Of a stretch of 64,000 nucleotides of DNA, positions 9,401 to 18,454 are shown piece after piece; positions within the stretch are counted from its first letter, which is position 1, and each line of letters begins with the position of its first letter. The notes beneath the pieces were generated by a model that was not told the DNA's origin, did no database searches, and saw only the letters and a list, made by a program, of their open reading frames with translations. The translations under genes were made by a program, and so were the position numbers. This DNA is from TMP-7 sp038212445 (GTDB lineage: Bacteria; Acidobacteriota; Terriglobia; Bryobacterales; Bryobacteraceae), in the NCBI GenBank assembly GCA_038212445.1, contig JBBQUM010000011.1, positions 142,314-206,313 of the forward strand, given 5' to 3'.

Positions 9401-9535
9401 TTGAGCTTTCCTTCCAGGCAGAAATTTGCTACAGCCTAGGGATTCAAAACACCAGCTACCAGACGTGGGTGAACCACCGTCGACAGAGATAAAGGCCTAG
9501 TCGTCCTGGACCTGCGGCCTGTATATGTAGTATCC
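9401..9535 (-). promoter_or_regulatory. Long leader of the 126-residue gene, possibly structured
   Basis: The 209-base gap 9401-9609 holds no ORF. Read on the minus strand it offers TTGCAC - 16 bases - TACATA, then about 130 bases of leader. The leader can form a short GTGG-TTCAC-CCAC hairpin and an AGGC...GCCT pairing next to the ribosome site. I could not match it to a known riboswitch consensus. Confidence 0.3.
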
Positions 9536-9609
9536 CACAGTCCGCGTGCAAATCAATCAGTTTCTCTGTAGGGAACCTTTGAAAAAACTAAATTGAACAA
9601 CTCGCCGGC

Positions 9610-11472
9610 TTAGAAGAATTTAACTCCCTCGGCCCTCACGGCGACCTTCGGCGTCGCCGGCGCCTCGGGCACCGCGTCCCCTTCGCCGGGTGCCAGGAAA
9701 AGGTTCGCCTCCACGCCGTGCTGACGAGTGTAGAGATCGTAGTATCGGCCGTGTGCGGCGTACAAGAAATCATGGTCGCCGCGTTCCGCAATCCGACCGT
9801 CCTCAACTACCAGAATTTGGTCCGCGCTCCGAATGGTGGAAAGGCGGTGGGCGATAACGAAGGTGGTGCGGCCCTTCATCAAGAAGCGCAGGCCTTCCTG
9901 GATGAGCGCTTCACTCTCGGAGTCGAGGCTCGAGGTAGCCTCGTCGAGAATCAGGATACGCGGGTCCGCCAGGATCGCACGTGCGATGGAAACTCGCTGA
10001 CGCTGGCCTCCCGATAGCTTCACGCCGCGCTCGCCGACGATGGTATCGAGGCCTTTCTCAAAGCGGTCGGCAAACTCGTTGACGCGGGCAATCCGGCACG
10101 CCTCCACAATTTCTGCTTCGTTCGATCCTGGACGGGCGAAGGCCACATTCTCGCGGATAGTTCCATCAAACAGGAAAGTGTCCTGCAGCACGACGCCCAG
10201 TTGAGTCCGGAAAGATTCGAGCCGCACGGTCGACAGGTCGACTCCGTCCACGAAAATCGCCCCGGTTGTCGGCGTATAGAAGGCCGCTACCAGTCCGATG
10301 ATGGTCGACTTGCCGGAGCCCGACGGACCCACTAGAGCGGTAATGGTTCCTGGTTTGGATTCGAAACTCACATCGCGCAGTACAGGTTTGTCCTTCTCGT
10401 ACTCAAAACCGACGTCGCGAAAAGCGACCATTCCTTCTACCAGGGGAAGCTTCTTCACGCGCCGCGTGTCATCCTGCTCGCGATTCTCGTGAAGCACCTC
10501 GCGGGTGCGTTCCAAGCCGGCCAGTGCTTCAGTGAGCTGAGTGCCGATGCTGACGATCTGCGCCACCGGCGCAATCAGGAACGCCAGGAACATAGTGAAC
10601 GTCACAAAATCGCCGAGCGTGATCTGGTGCGCGGCAATCTGGCGCGAGCCGATGAACATCACCACGGCGCCCACAAGGCCGAGCATCACGCTAGCCGAGA
10701 GGCCCATCAGAGAGGTCGCGGTCAGCGATTTGAGGACGTTGTCGAGCAACCGCCCAACGCCCTGGGTGAAAACATCCTCCTCGCGCGACTCGGCGTGATA
10801 GCCCTTGATCACGCGTACGCCCCCGAGCGACTCCGTCAATCTGCCGGTGACTTCGGCATTGATCTTTCCGCGTTCACGGAAAATTGGACGGATGGACGTG
10901 AAGGCCTTCTGGACGGCCACGGCGAACACGACGATGAAGCCAAGTGCGAGGCCGGTCATCAGTGCGCTGATGCGCAGCAGCATGAACATGCTGAGCGCCG
11001 CTGTCATAAGCCCGCCGATGAAATCCACAAGTCCTGTGCCGATGAGGTTCCGGATACCTTCCACGTCGGTCATAATCCGCGACACCAGCGTGCCGGTTTT
11101 GTTGTCGTCGTAGAAGCGAAGCGGCAGGCGGCCAATATGCGCTTGAACGCGACGCCGGAGTTCGGTAATCAGGCGTTGAGCGGCTTTAGAAAGCAGTTGC
11201 GTGAGCGAGAAAGCGGTGATGCCCTGGAGCAGCGTAGCGCCGATCACGCCAGCCAGCAGCGGAAGCAGTAGCTCGCTGCGGTTCTTGCCGATCACGTCGT
11301 CGATGAAATATTTTGTCGAGGAGGGCAGCACCAATCCGGCAACCCGGTTGATGATCATCAACAGAAAACCGGCGGCAAGCAGCCAGCGTCGAGGCCTTAC
11401 CAATTCCCAGATATCGGGCCAAAGCTCCCGCAGACGCACCGATTGCGGCTTCTTCTTTTGGGGGGAATCCAC
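9610..11472 (-). CDS. ABC transporter, fused permease and ATPase (MsbA-like)
   Basis: The 620-residue half-transporter has six membrane helices in its first 310 residues and an ATP-binding domain after about 345. Walker A is GPSGSGKST (382-390), the signature LSGGQRQR begins at 486, Walker B is ILILDEATSSLD (from 506) and the H-loop is in VIAHRLS. The order and the cytoplasmic loop GRLTESLGGVRVIKGY fit the lipid A/multidrug exporter group (ABCB/MsbA). It would act as a homodimer in the inner membrane. The start is GTG at 11472; the divergent S9 peptidase gene starts 63 bases away. The exported substrate cannot be deduced. Confidence 0.88.
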   Translation of the reverse strand: MDSPQKKKPQSVRLRELWPDIWELVRPRRWLLAAGFLLMIINRVAGLVLPSSTKYFIDDVIGKNRSELLLPLLAGVIGATLLQGITAFSLTQLLSKAAQRLITELRRRVQAHIGRLPLRFYDDNKTGTLVSRIMTDVEGIRNLIGTGLVDFIGGLMTAALSMFMLLRISALMTGLALGFIVVFAVAVQKAFTSIRPIFRERGKINAEVTGRLTESLGGVRVIKGYHAESREEDVFTQGVGRLLDNVLKSLTATSLMGLSASVMLGLVGAVVMFIGSRQIAAHQITLGDFVTFTMFLAFLIAPVAQIVSIGTQLTEALAGLERTREVLHENREQDDTRRVKKLPLVEGMVAFRDVGFEYEKDKPVLRDVSFESKPGTITALVGPSGSGKSTIIGLVAAFYTPTTGAIFVDGVDLSTVRLESFRTQLGVVLQDTFLFDGTIRENVAFARPGSNEAEIVEACRIARVNEFADRFEKGLDTIVGERGVKLSGGQRQRVSIARAILADPRILILDEATSSLDSESEALIQEGLRFLMKGRTTFVIAHRLSTIRSADQILVVEDGRIAERGDHDFLYAAHGRYYDLYTRQHGVEANLFLAPGEGDAVPEAPATPKVAVRAEGVKFF

Positions 11473-11519
11473 TATTGCTACGTTAGCATTCCGACAGGTT
11501 TCGAGCCCGTTTCAGCGCC

Positions 11520-11525
11520 TATAAT
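11520..11525 (+). promoter_or_regulatory. Perfect TATAAT box, near-leaderless S9 peptidase gene
   Basis: TATAAT ends ten bases before ATG 11536, so transcription would start about four bases upstream of the start codon. No clear -35 box is seen. This supports ATG 11536 over an upstream in-frame ATG at 11443 that lies inside the divergent ABC gene. Confidence 0.55.
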
Positions 11526-11535
11526 AAGGCACAAT

Positions 11536-14469
11536 ATGCGTTACACCATCGCGCTTGTCGCGCTGTTCGCGCTTCAGGGGCAGCCGGCCAAACGTCCGCT
11601 GCGCCATACCGACTACGACTCCTGGAGGTCGATTGCGCCGCAAGTTTTGTCGCGCGACGGCAAGACTCTCGCCTATGGCTTGTTCCCTGAGGATGGGGAC
11701 GGCGAACTGGTAGTCCGCGATCTGGTGACGGGCGCGGAGAAGCGTTATGCGGCCGGCGCCATCCCGCTCACTCCCGACCCGGACAACGCCGAGAATCCTG
11801 AAGCGCCTCCGCCCGTCCGCACGATTCGCGTTTCGTTCACTTCAACCGGAAAGCATATCGTCGCCACTACGTTTCCGCCAAAGAAAGACCGCCGCGACAA
11901 GCCGGGACTGCTGATCATCGACGTTGCCACCGGTGTGGAGACGCGCGTGGCCGATGTGGCGACTATGCAGGTGCCCGAGAATGGCGGCGACTGGGTTGCC
12001 TACAAAAAGGGCTCCAAGACAACTGCTCCAACGACTATTCCGGAATCGCCCAAGCCGAGTGCGGGCGGCGACTTGCTTGAAGATCAGCGTCGCGGTGGTG
12101 CTGCCGGCGCCACGGCCGCCCGGGCCGAGTTCGGCTCTGACCTGGTACTGCGGGATCTCAATTCCGGCAGCGAACGGGTTTTCGAAGATGCGAGCGAGTA
12201 CGCATTCGCCAAAGACGCGAAGGCGCTGGCGTATGCGGTCGCCTCCAAGAAAGAAGAGAGCAACGGCATTTACGTCGTTACGCCCGGCGCTGACGGCCCA
12301 CCGTCGGCGCTGCTGAACGGGAAAGGAAAGTACACGCGGCCGGGGTTTGACCGCCTGGAGCGGCAGTTGGTTTTCCTCAGCAATCAGGGTGATGGGAAGT
12401 TATTCAAGGCTTATCTCTGGGATCGTAAGGCCGACAAAGCAGCGGAGCTTCCCACCACCGGCCTGATGAATGGCTTCGTGCTGGCCGACCGCGGGCAAGC
12501 GAGTTTCTCCTGGGATGGAACGCGCATTTACCTTCCAACAATGACCGTCGCCGCCCTGGCTCGTGCGTCACGACCCGCGGCGCCCGCGCCGACTTCTGCC
12601 GCTGCTGCCGACGACGAACGCGTGGTGGCCGATCTGTGGCATTGGAAAGACGACTACGTCCAGCCCATGCAGAAAATCCGCGCCGCGCAGGAACGAGTCC
12701 GCACCTATCGCGCCGTCTATCACATCGCCGACCAGAAGCTTGTACAGCTTGCCGATCCGACGCTGGCGACGTTTTCGCCATCCGACGATGGCAAAATGGC
12801 AATCGGCAGTGACGACCGTAAATACCGGTCGATGGTGGATTACGACGGAACCTACGCGGACCTGTTCGTTGTGGACACGCTCACCGGCACTCGCAAGCCG
12901 CTAATCGAGAAGTTTCGCGGCGGTGCGGTCTGGTCGCCCAAAGGGAATTACGCGCTTGCCTTTAAAAAAGGCGACTGGTGGAGTGTCCGCGTGGCCGACG
13001 GCGTGATGACCAACCTCACCGCCGGACTCGGCCCGAAGTTCTTTAACGAACTGCATGACTCGCCAAGCGAAGCGGCGTCCTATGGTAATGGCGGATGGAC
13101 GCGTGACGGCAACAATGTTCTTCTCTACGACATGTTCGATATCTGGATGGTGTCCGCGGATGGCAAGAACTCCCGCAAGCTGACCAATGGGCGAACTCAG
13201 AAAATCCAGTATCGCGTCGCGCCCCTGGACGGTCGGGGAGGTGGTTTGGGCTTTGGCGGCGGCGGGGGAGGAGCGCCCGCGGCCGAGTCCGAAGATGAGG
13301 AAGAGCGGGGAATCGATCCCTCGAAGGCCCTCTATCTCCGCGGCGAACACCAGGAGACTCGTGAGACCGGAATCTTCCGATTGGCGAGCCTCAATGGTGG
13401 CGCAAACGCCGACAAACTCCTCTGGGGCGCCAAGAATTATCGCGCGGTGGGCAAGGCCAAGAACGCCGACGTCGTGCTGGTGACGGAGTCAACCTTCAAC
13501 GAGGACCCAAACCTGCACGTCACCGATTCGAGCTTCCGCTCGCTGAAGCAGGTAACGGTCGCCAATCCGCAAAAGGACGGCATTCTGTGGGGAAGTGGCG
13601 AGTTGATGCCGTTCAAAAATGTCGACGGCGTGCCGCTTCAGGCTGCGCTATACAAGCCGGAGAATTTCGATCCGAAGAAGACGTATCCGCTCATGGTCTA
13701 CATCTATGAGCGCCTGTCGCAGAGTGTCAATCAGTTTGTGAAACCTGCGCCGGGGACGTCGATCAATCTCGCTTACTACGTGTCGAACGGCTATCTGGTG
13801 CTGACTCCGGACATCGTTTACACGATCGGCTCTCCCGGCCAGAGCGCGCTCAAGTGTGTACTGCCCGCCATCCAGGAGTTGGTGAACCACGGATACGTGG
13901 ACGAGAATGCAATCGGTATCCAAGGGCATAGCTGGGGCGGTTACCAGATTGCCTATATGCTCACGCGGACCAATCGTTTTAAGGCTGCCGAGGCCGGCGC
14001 CCCGGTGGGTAACATGACCAGCGCGTACAACGGAATTCGCTGGGGTACTGGCCTGCCGCGGCAGTTCCAATACGAGAAGACCCAGAGCCGCATCGGCGGT
14101 ACGCTCTGGGACAACACGATGGACTATATCGAAAACTCGGCTGTGTTTCGCGCGAACAAAATCACCACGCCAGTGCTGATTATCCAGAACGATGACGATG
14201 ATGCGGTGCCGTGGTATCAGGGCATCGAGCTGTTCCTGTCCCTTCGGCGCAACGGGCGGGAAGCCTACCTGTTCGACTACAACGGCGAGAAGCACGGTCT
14301 CCGCCGCCGACACAACCAGAAGGATTACACAGTGCGTATGCAGCAGTACTTTGACCACTTCCTCAAGGGCGCACCGGCTCCCGAATGGATGGAGAAGGGA
14401 ATCCCCTGGCTCGATCGCGAGGACGAGAAGAAAGGCTTTAACGAAGCCGCGTACGGAGTTGCGAAGTAG
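11536..14469 (+). CDS. Secreted S9 prolyl oligopeptidase-family serine peptidase
   Basis: The 977-residue protein starts with a signal peptide (MRYTIALVALFALQG). Residues about 30-640 form a repeat-rich region expected to be the beta-propeller, and the alpha/beta-hydrolase domain lies at the C-terminus. The nucleophile is S799 in QGHSWGGYQ; the acid lies in NDDDDAVPW (886-889) and the histidine is H920 in GEKHGLRRR. The propeller carries a low-complexity Gly run (GGGLGFGGGGGGAP) followed by an acidic patch, absent from classic family members. It probably degrades peptides in the periplasm or outside the cell. It is long for the family, in the range seen for acidobacterial S9 proteins. Confidence 0.88.
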   Translation: MRYTIALVALFALQGQPAKRPLRHTDYDSWRSIAPQVLSRDGKTLAYGLFPEDGDGELVVRDLVTGAEKRYAAGAIPLTPDPDNAENPEAPPPVRTIRVSFTSTGKHIVATTFPPKKDRRDKPGLLIIDVATGVETRVADVATMQVPENGGDWVAYKKGSKTTAPTTIPESPKPSAGGDLLEDQRRGGAAGATAARAEFGSDLVLRDLNSGSERVFEDASEYAFAKDAKALAYAVASKKEESNGIYVVTPGADGPPSALLNGKGKYTRPGFDRLERQLVFLSNQGDGKLFKAYLWDRKADKAAELPTTGLMNGFVLADRGQASFSWDGTRIYLPTMTVAALARASRPAAPAPTSAAAADDERVVADLWHWKDDYVQPMQKIRAAQERVRTYRAVYHIADQKLVQLADPTLATFSPSDDGKMAIGSDDRKYRSMVDYDGTYADLFVVDTLTGTRKPLIEKFRGGAVWSPKGNYALAFKKGDWWSVRVADGVMTNLTAGLGPKFFNELHDSPSEAASYGNGGWTRDGNNVLLYDMFDIWMVSADGKNSRKLTNGRTQKIQYRVAPLDGRGGGLGFGGGGGGAPAAESEDEEERGIDPSKALYLRGEHQETRETGIFRLASLNGGANADKLLWGAKNYRAVGKAKNADVVLVTESTFNEDPNLHVTDSSFRSLKQVTVANPQKDGILWGSGELMPFKNVDGVPLQAALYKPENFDPKKTYPLMVYIYERLSQSVNQFVKPAPGTSINLAYYVSNGYLVLTPDIVYTIGSPGQSALKCVLPAIQELVNHGYVDENAIGIQGHSWGGYQIAYMLTRTNRFKAAEAGAPVGNMTSAYNGIRWGTGLPRQFQYEKTQSRIGGTLWDNTMDYIENSAVFRANKITTPVLIIQNDDDDAVPWYQGIELFLSLRRNGREAYLFDYNGEKHGLRRRHNQKDYTVRMQQYFDHFLKGAPAPEWMEKGIPWLDREDEKKGFNEAAYGVAK

Positions 14470-15396
14470 TTAGCAATCGCAGCCGCCGCAATCGCAACTG
14501 CCGCAACAATCACAGCAGTCGCAAGAATCGCAGCAACAGACGTCGCAGGTGTCCGGGAAGCAGTCCGGCAGACAGTCGGACCCTTTCCGTTTCGCCGCCG
14601 CTTTCGACAGGGGGTCGAGCGCGAACGTGAGGTTAGCCTGGAAGCGCGCCCGGAGCGCTTCCCGTGGACGCACGGCGAGCGGCAGGTCAGCGATTGCGTG
14701 GTCTACTTGCGCTGCCACAGCGTCGAGTTCGGCCTTTGCGTTTTCGCGCGAGCCATAGAGCGCATGCAGCGCGTTGAACTGGCCCGACGCGGTGTCGCGC
14801 TTGTAGTCGTGCCAGGCATCCAGCACATAGATGAGCTTGCCGAATGCTGCGCCAAAGCGGGACATGCCGCTGGCAGCGTCCGGGCGGTCGGCGAGTTGTG
14901 CGGCGTTTTCGCAAACCTGCGCCGTCGCCAGCGCGGTGGGCTCGGCGAGTTGGTCGAGCGAATGCGGTTGCGCCTCGCGTTGCGGTTGGGAGGCAAGCGC
15001 CTGCTCGATGCCGGCGACCGGCAGTCCCCATGCGCTTAACTCGGCCGAGGCTTTGCGATAGCGCGAGTCGAGGGCGCGATTGAGCAAGCGCCAGCCGGCC
15101 CGTCCAGTATCGGTGACATGGTCACGCACCTTCGCGCCTGCCAGGAACATTGTGGTCGCGGCGGCGTAACGCAAGGCGAGCGGGGCCTCGTTCTTACGTG
15201 GCAGCGTGAGACAGTTGCGTCGAACTAGCGAGGGGTGGCGCAGCGGCTCCGGACTGAGCGCCGACATAATCTCCGCTACCAGCACCGTGTCGTGATTGAG
15301 AAGCATGCGGGGGGCGTGTCCGTACTCAGCGCCGATCGTCTTGCAGACCGCGCAGTAGTGACGCTGGCAGCCGCGCGTACGCATGAAGCCGAACAT
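14470..15396 (-). CDS. DUF5685 family protein with cysteine-rich tail
   Basis: The 308-residue protein opens MFGFMRTRGCQRHYCAVCKT, the hallmark of DUF5685, with cysteines at 10, 15 and 18. A mainly helical middle follows. The last 35 residues are extraordinary: 15 cysteines mixed with Asp, Gly and Ser, including VCCCDSCDCCDCCGSC. Such a tail could bind Zn, Cu or Fe-S clusters, or be heavily disulfide bonded or modified. No signal peptide is visible, so it is probably cytoplasmic. It overlaps the upstream epimerase gene by one base (TAATG), so the two are coupled. The function of DUF5685 is unknown. Confidence 0.75.
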   Translation of the reverse strand: MFGFMRTRGCQRHYCAVCKTIGAEYGHAPRMLLNHDTVLVAEIMSALSPEPLRHPSLVRRNCLTLPRKNEAPLALRYAAATTMFLAGAKVRDHVTDTGRAGWRLLNRALDSRYRKASAELSAWGLPVAGIEQALASQPQREAQPHSLDQLAEPTALATAQVCENAAQLADRPDAASGMSRFGAAFGKLIYVLDAWHDYKRDTASGQFNALHALYGSRENAKAELDAVAAQVDHAIADLPLAVRPREALRARFQANLTFALDPLSKAAAKRKGSDCLPDCFPDTCDVCCCDSCDCCDCCGSCDCGGCDC

Positions 15397-16334
15397 TAAT
15401 CTAGCCTTTCAAACAAATCGAGGGTCTTGCGGACCCCTTCTTCGAGCGTTGTTTCCGGGACCCCGCCAAGGTAGGAGCGCAGACCGGCGTCGTCCATGCG
15501 CTTGGCCACTTGCACTACCACGCCGCCGCTGGTGATCAGCTTTCCAGCGCCGGGACGAATGCGTTCGAAGACGTTGACGAGTTCAGGCATCTCGATCAGG
15601 TGTCCGGCCAGGTTGAAGACGTGCGCCCCGGATTTATCCGATAGCAGACATCCGACGAAGATCGAGGCGACATCCTCAACATACTGGAGGTCCATCCGGC
15701 CGCTCAATCGTATATGGAAAGGTTCATTGCGGGCGATGGCTCGAAGGGCGAGGCTGGGGTCCGCGGTGAGCCCGAGGTCGCGGCCGTAGCCATAGACGGC
15801 CCAGGGACGCAGGCCGACGCTCGAAATGCCGTCGCTGGTGAAGAACACGCGGGCATTGCCTTCGTTCGCCTGCTTGAAGACGCCGTAGTGAGTGGCGGGC
15901 ATGAGCGGGTCTGCCTCGGTGAGCTTGCGGTCGTCGTAGGCATCCTCGGGCCCCCAGACGGCGGACGAACTGGCGTAGACCACACGCACCGGGCGCCCCG
16001 CATCGCGCGCCGCTTCGAAAGTATTGAGCGTCCCGATGACGTTGATCATGCCACCCACCACGGGACTCTGCTGGCAGAACGGCATCAGGACCGCAGCCAG
16101 GTGGACGATGTGGGTGATGCCGCCGTCCTTTACCAGCGCCTTCAAACGCGCTGTGTCCTCGATGCGGCCCTGTTCGATTACCAGGTTCTGGAGAAGGGCT
16201 TCTCCGGCAATCTTCTTGAGTCGTGTGGAGTCTGCGGCGATGTCGAAGACCACCACCTCGGCCTGGCGCTCGAGCAGTTGACGGACAATCCACGAGCCGA
16301 TACAACCATACGCGCCGGTGACAAGAACCCTCAT
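15396..16334 (-). CDS. NAD-dependent epimerase/dehydratase (extended SDR)
   Basis: ATG at 16334 puts the nucleotide-binding motif VTGAYGCIGSW right at the N-terminus, giving 312 residues. The catalytic pair appears as THYGVFKQ (YxxxK), with SSS in VVYASSSAVWG as the active-site serine region. This is the extended short-chain dehydrogenase family that epimerises, dehydrates or reduces nucleotide sugars and similar substrates. The exact substrate is unknown. The DinB gene starts 33 bases away in the opposite direction, and the DUF5685 gene follows with a one-base overlap. Confidence 0.85.
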   Translation of the reverse strand: MRVLVTGAYGCIGSWIVRQLLERQAEVVVFDIAADSTRLKKIAGEALLQNLVIEQGRIEDTARLKALVKDGGITHIVHLAAVLMPFCQQSPVVGGMINVIGTLNTFEAARDAGRPVRVVYASSSAVWGPEDAYDDRKLTEADPLMPATHYGVFKQANEGNARVFFTSDGISSVGLRPWAVYGYGRDLGLTADPSLALRAIARNEPFHIRLSGRMDLQYVEDVASIFVGCLLSDKSGAHVFNLAGHLIEMPELVNVFERIRPGAGKLITSGGVVVQVAKRMDDAGLRSYLGGVPETTLEEGVRKTLDLFERLD

Positions 16335-16355
16335 GGATACACTCCCCGCATAGAC

Positions 16356-16361
16356 TAACAT
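16356..16361 (+). promoter_or_regulatory. -10 box placing transcription start on the DinB ATG
   Basis: TAACAT is followed by six bases and then ATG 16368. If it is the -10 element the mRNA begins on the A of the start codon. No ribosome-binding site is seen. The same geometry recurs at several other genes in the window. Confidence 0.4.
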
Positions 16362-16367
16362 CTAACC

Positions 16368-16871
16368 ATGAGTTCCATGGCAGAGCCCTGGCTGCGCGGT
16401 GCCATCGCCGGTGTCCATCCCATCACGGCGCCGTTCTTGTTCTCGATGACGCAGGCTCGCGAGGATCTGGCGCAATGGACAGCTTCCTTGACCGCCGACC
16501 AGTTGTGGGCACGTCCGCTCGGCTTGGCTCCGGTAGGTTTTCAGATTCGTCACATCGGAGGATCCATTGAGCGGCTGGCCGTCTACCTGCGCGGCGAACA
16601 ACTCAACGATCAGCAACTGGGCGAAATGAAACGTGAGATGGAGCCGGGTGCGTCTTATCAGCAGGTGACCAGCCGCATGGAAGAACAGATGTTGTGGGCC
16701 GAGGCGATTGTGAAGTCGGTGGATCCGCGGACGTGGAACGATCTACGCGCGGTGGGGCGGAAGGCGCTCCCCACGACGGTGGGTGGCCTGATCACGCACA
16801 TCGCCGAGCACACGCAAAGGCATGTGGGACAGGCGATCATCACGGTCAAGGTTCTTCGAGCGGAGACGTAG
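16368..16871 (+). CDS. DinB-like four-helix metalloprotein
   Basis: The 167-residue all-helical protein fits the DinB/YfiT superfamily: a histidine in QIRHIGGSIERL (about 52) and two near the end in THIAEHTQRHVGQ, which together usually bind one metal ion. Family members include thiol-dependent S-transferases and stress-induced proteins; the function here is unknown. Its TAG stop is followed directly by the GTG of the haem/copper protein gene, so the two are translationally coupled. Confidence 0.78.
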   Translation: MSSMAEPWLRGAIAGVHPITAPFLFSMTQAREDLAQWTASLTADQLWARPLGLAPVGFQIRHIGGSIERLAVYLRGEQLNDQQLGEMKREMEPGASYQQVTSRMEEQMLWAEAIVKSVDPRTWNDLRAVGRKALPTTVGGLITHIAEHTQRHVGQAIITVKVLRAET

Positions 16872-18032
16872 GTGCTGCTGGCGCTGGCCGCGATTTCGGT
16901 TCTTGAGAAGCACTGCCTGAGCTGTCACGCGCTTGAGCAACTGGCCGCGCGCCCGAAGATGGTGGCCAGCGTGACAGCCTCGGGCTACATGCCTCCGTGG
17001 AAACCAGTGCGTGGGTTTGGCAGCTTTCAAGGAGAGCGCCGGCTGTCGGCTCAGGAAATTGCCGTACTGCAACGATGGGACGGAAAACTGGACGGGGAGC
17101 CGCACGCGTCGTCTGCCGTCGCGCCGATGCCTCCGCCGGACCTGACCGTCACGATGCCGCAGCCTTACACCGTCAGGCCCGACGGTCCTGATCGCTACCG
17201 TTGTTTTGTTGTGCCGCTGCACCTCGCGGAAGACCGCTGGATTCGCATCGTCGACTTCCAACCGTCGAACCGTAAAATCGTCCACCACGCGTTATTCTTC
17301 ACCACGCTCAAACGTGACCTGCCTGCCGATTACCCGTGCTTTGGAACTCCAGGTTTCGTGCCAACCTCCAGCCTGGGAGGCTGGTCCCCCGGCAATCAGC
17401 CGCTCGAAATGCCGGCGGGCACAGCAATGCGGCTTCCCAAGGACGCTCACCTCGTAATCCAATTGCACTTCCACCCCTCAGGCAAATCCGAGGAGGAACA
17501 ATCGAAGCTGAACTTCTATTTCGCACCTGGACCTCCAACTCGTCACATCGTCGATGTCGGACTCGTGTCGAAGGCGATCGACATCCCTCCCGGCGACGCC
17601 GCTTACATAGTGCGCGACCACTTCACGCTCCCGGTCGACGTCCACGCAGCCGGCATTATCCCCCATGCGCATTACCTGTGCCGCGATGTGAAAGGTTGGG
17701 CGACGCTGCCCGGCGGGCGCCGCGTCTGGCTGCTATGGATTAAGGATTGGGACTTCGACTGGCAGGACCGTTATTGGTATAGCCGGCCGGTTCCGTTCCC
17801 AGCCGGAACGCGCGTGGACATGGAGTTTACATTCGATAACTCCGCTGCCAATCCTCGCAATCCGAGTTCGCCACCGGTACGCGTCACCTGGGGCGCCGGC
17901 AGCAAAGACGAGATGGCAGGGTTGCACATCCAAGTAATCCCCGACCGTGAAGAGGATTTGCCTGAACTAGGCAAAGCGCTCTGGGGAAAAGTGATGCGAA
18001 TGGTTGGCGGGCGCTTCTACGAGCAACGTTAG
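16872..18032 (+). CDS. Monohaem cytochrome fused to copper type II monooxygenase-like domain
   Basis: The 386-residue product begins with a short hydrophobic stretch and a single c-type haem site, CLSCH (15-19). Residues about 90-360 resemble the two beta domains of copper type II, ascorbate-dependent monooxygenases (PHM/DBH fold): HH at 138-139, HFH at 199-201, HAH at 265-267 and a methionine near 317 fit the CuH and CuM sites. Several such haem-fused proteins occur in soil Acidobacteria and Planctomycetes, with no known substrate. The start is GTG directly after the DinB stop. The signal sequence is unusually short for a protein needing periplasmic haem attachment, so an upstream start within dinB is possible. 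Confidence 0.75.
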   Translation: MLLALAAISVLEKHCLSCHALEQLAARPKMVASVTASGYMPPWKPVRGFGSFQGERRLSAQEIAVLQRWDGKLDGEPHASSAVAPMPPPDLTVTMPQPYTVRPDGPDRYRCFVVPLHLAEDRWIRIVDFQPSNRKIVHHALFFTTLKRDLPADYPCFGTPGFVPTSSLGGWSPGNQPLEMPAGTAMRLPKDAHLVIQLHFHPSGKSEEEQSKLNFYFAPGPPTRHIVDVGLVSKAIDIPPGDAAYIVRDHFTLPVDVHAAGIIPHAHYLCRDVKGWATLPGGRRVWLLWIKDWDFDWQDRYWYSRPVPFPAGTRVDMEFTFDNSAANPRNPSSPPVRVTWGAGSKDEMAGLHIQVIPDREEDLPELGKALWGKVMRMVGGRFYEQR

Positions 18033-18055
18033 CGCCGGCGTGACAGACTCTTGAT

Positions 18056-18451
18056 ATGACCGTGGGTCGATTTGCCGCACTGGCGCTGGTCCTCCTCATG
18101 ACGGCTACCGTGCAGGCACAGCGCGGACGTCGAGGATCCGGTGGCGGTGCAACGGCGCAGGCGGGCCCTATACGGGGACTCGTCATGGTGGCTCACGGGA
18201 CGCTGAAGCAGGTTTCGAAAAGTACGATCCTGATCCAGACCGACGACGATCGCATCATGACCATTCGGCGTTCGCGCAAGACAAGATTCCTCGCAGACGG
18301 CCACGAGGTGAAGGCTAATGAGGTGGATCTCGAGACCGCCGTGTCCATCGAAATGTCCGAGGACGGCGACGCGAAATTCACTGCGTTCGCGGTGAAGGTG
18401 GATCCGGTGCAGAAAGAGCGTGTGCCGAACCGGCGGCCCGGCACTCAGTAG
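18056..18451 (+). CDS. Small secreted hypothetical protein
   Basis: The 131-residue protein has a signal peptide (1-22, ending VQAQ), then a Gly/Arg-rich linker (RGRRGSGGG) and a small beta domain with strands HGTLKQVSKSTILIQTDDDR and RIMTIRRSRKTRF. The fold resembles the DUF5666/OB-like secreted domains that follow the idea of a value and its modification, but I cannot assign a family. It follows the copper protein by 23 bases and may share its transcript. Confidence 0.6.
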   Translation: MTVGRFAALALVLLMTATVQAQRGRRGSGGGATAQAGPIRGLVMVAHGTLKQVSKSTILIQTDDDRIMTIRRSRKTRFLADGHEVKANEVDLETAVSIEMSEDGDAKFTAFAVKVDPVQKERVPNRRPGTQ

Positions 18452-18454
18452 CTC

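Noticed and set aside
9401..9609. Known riboswitch (c-di-GMP, cobalamin or preQ1 type)
   Set aside because: No consensus core could be matched by eye; kept only as an unassigned leader.
11443..11535. Upstream extension of the S9 peptidase frame
   Set aside because: It covers the start of the divergent ABC gene and precedes the signal peptide and the TATAAT box, so ATG 11536 is used.
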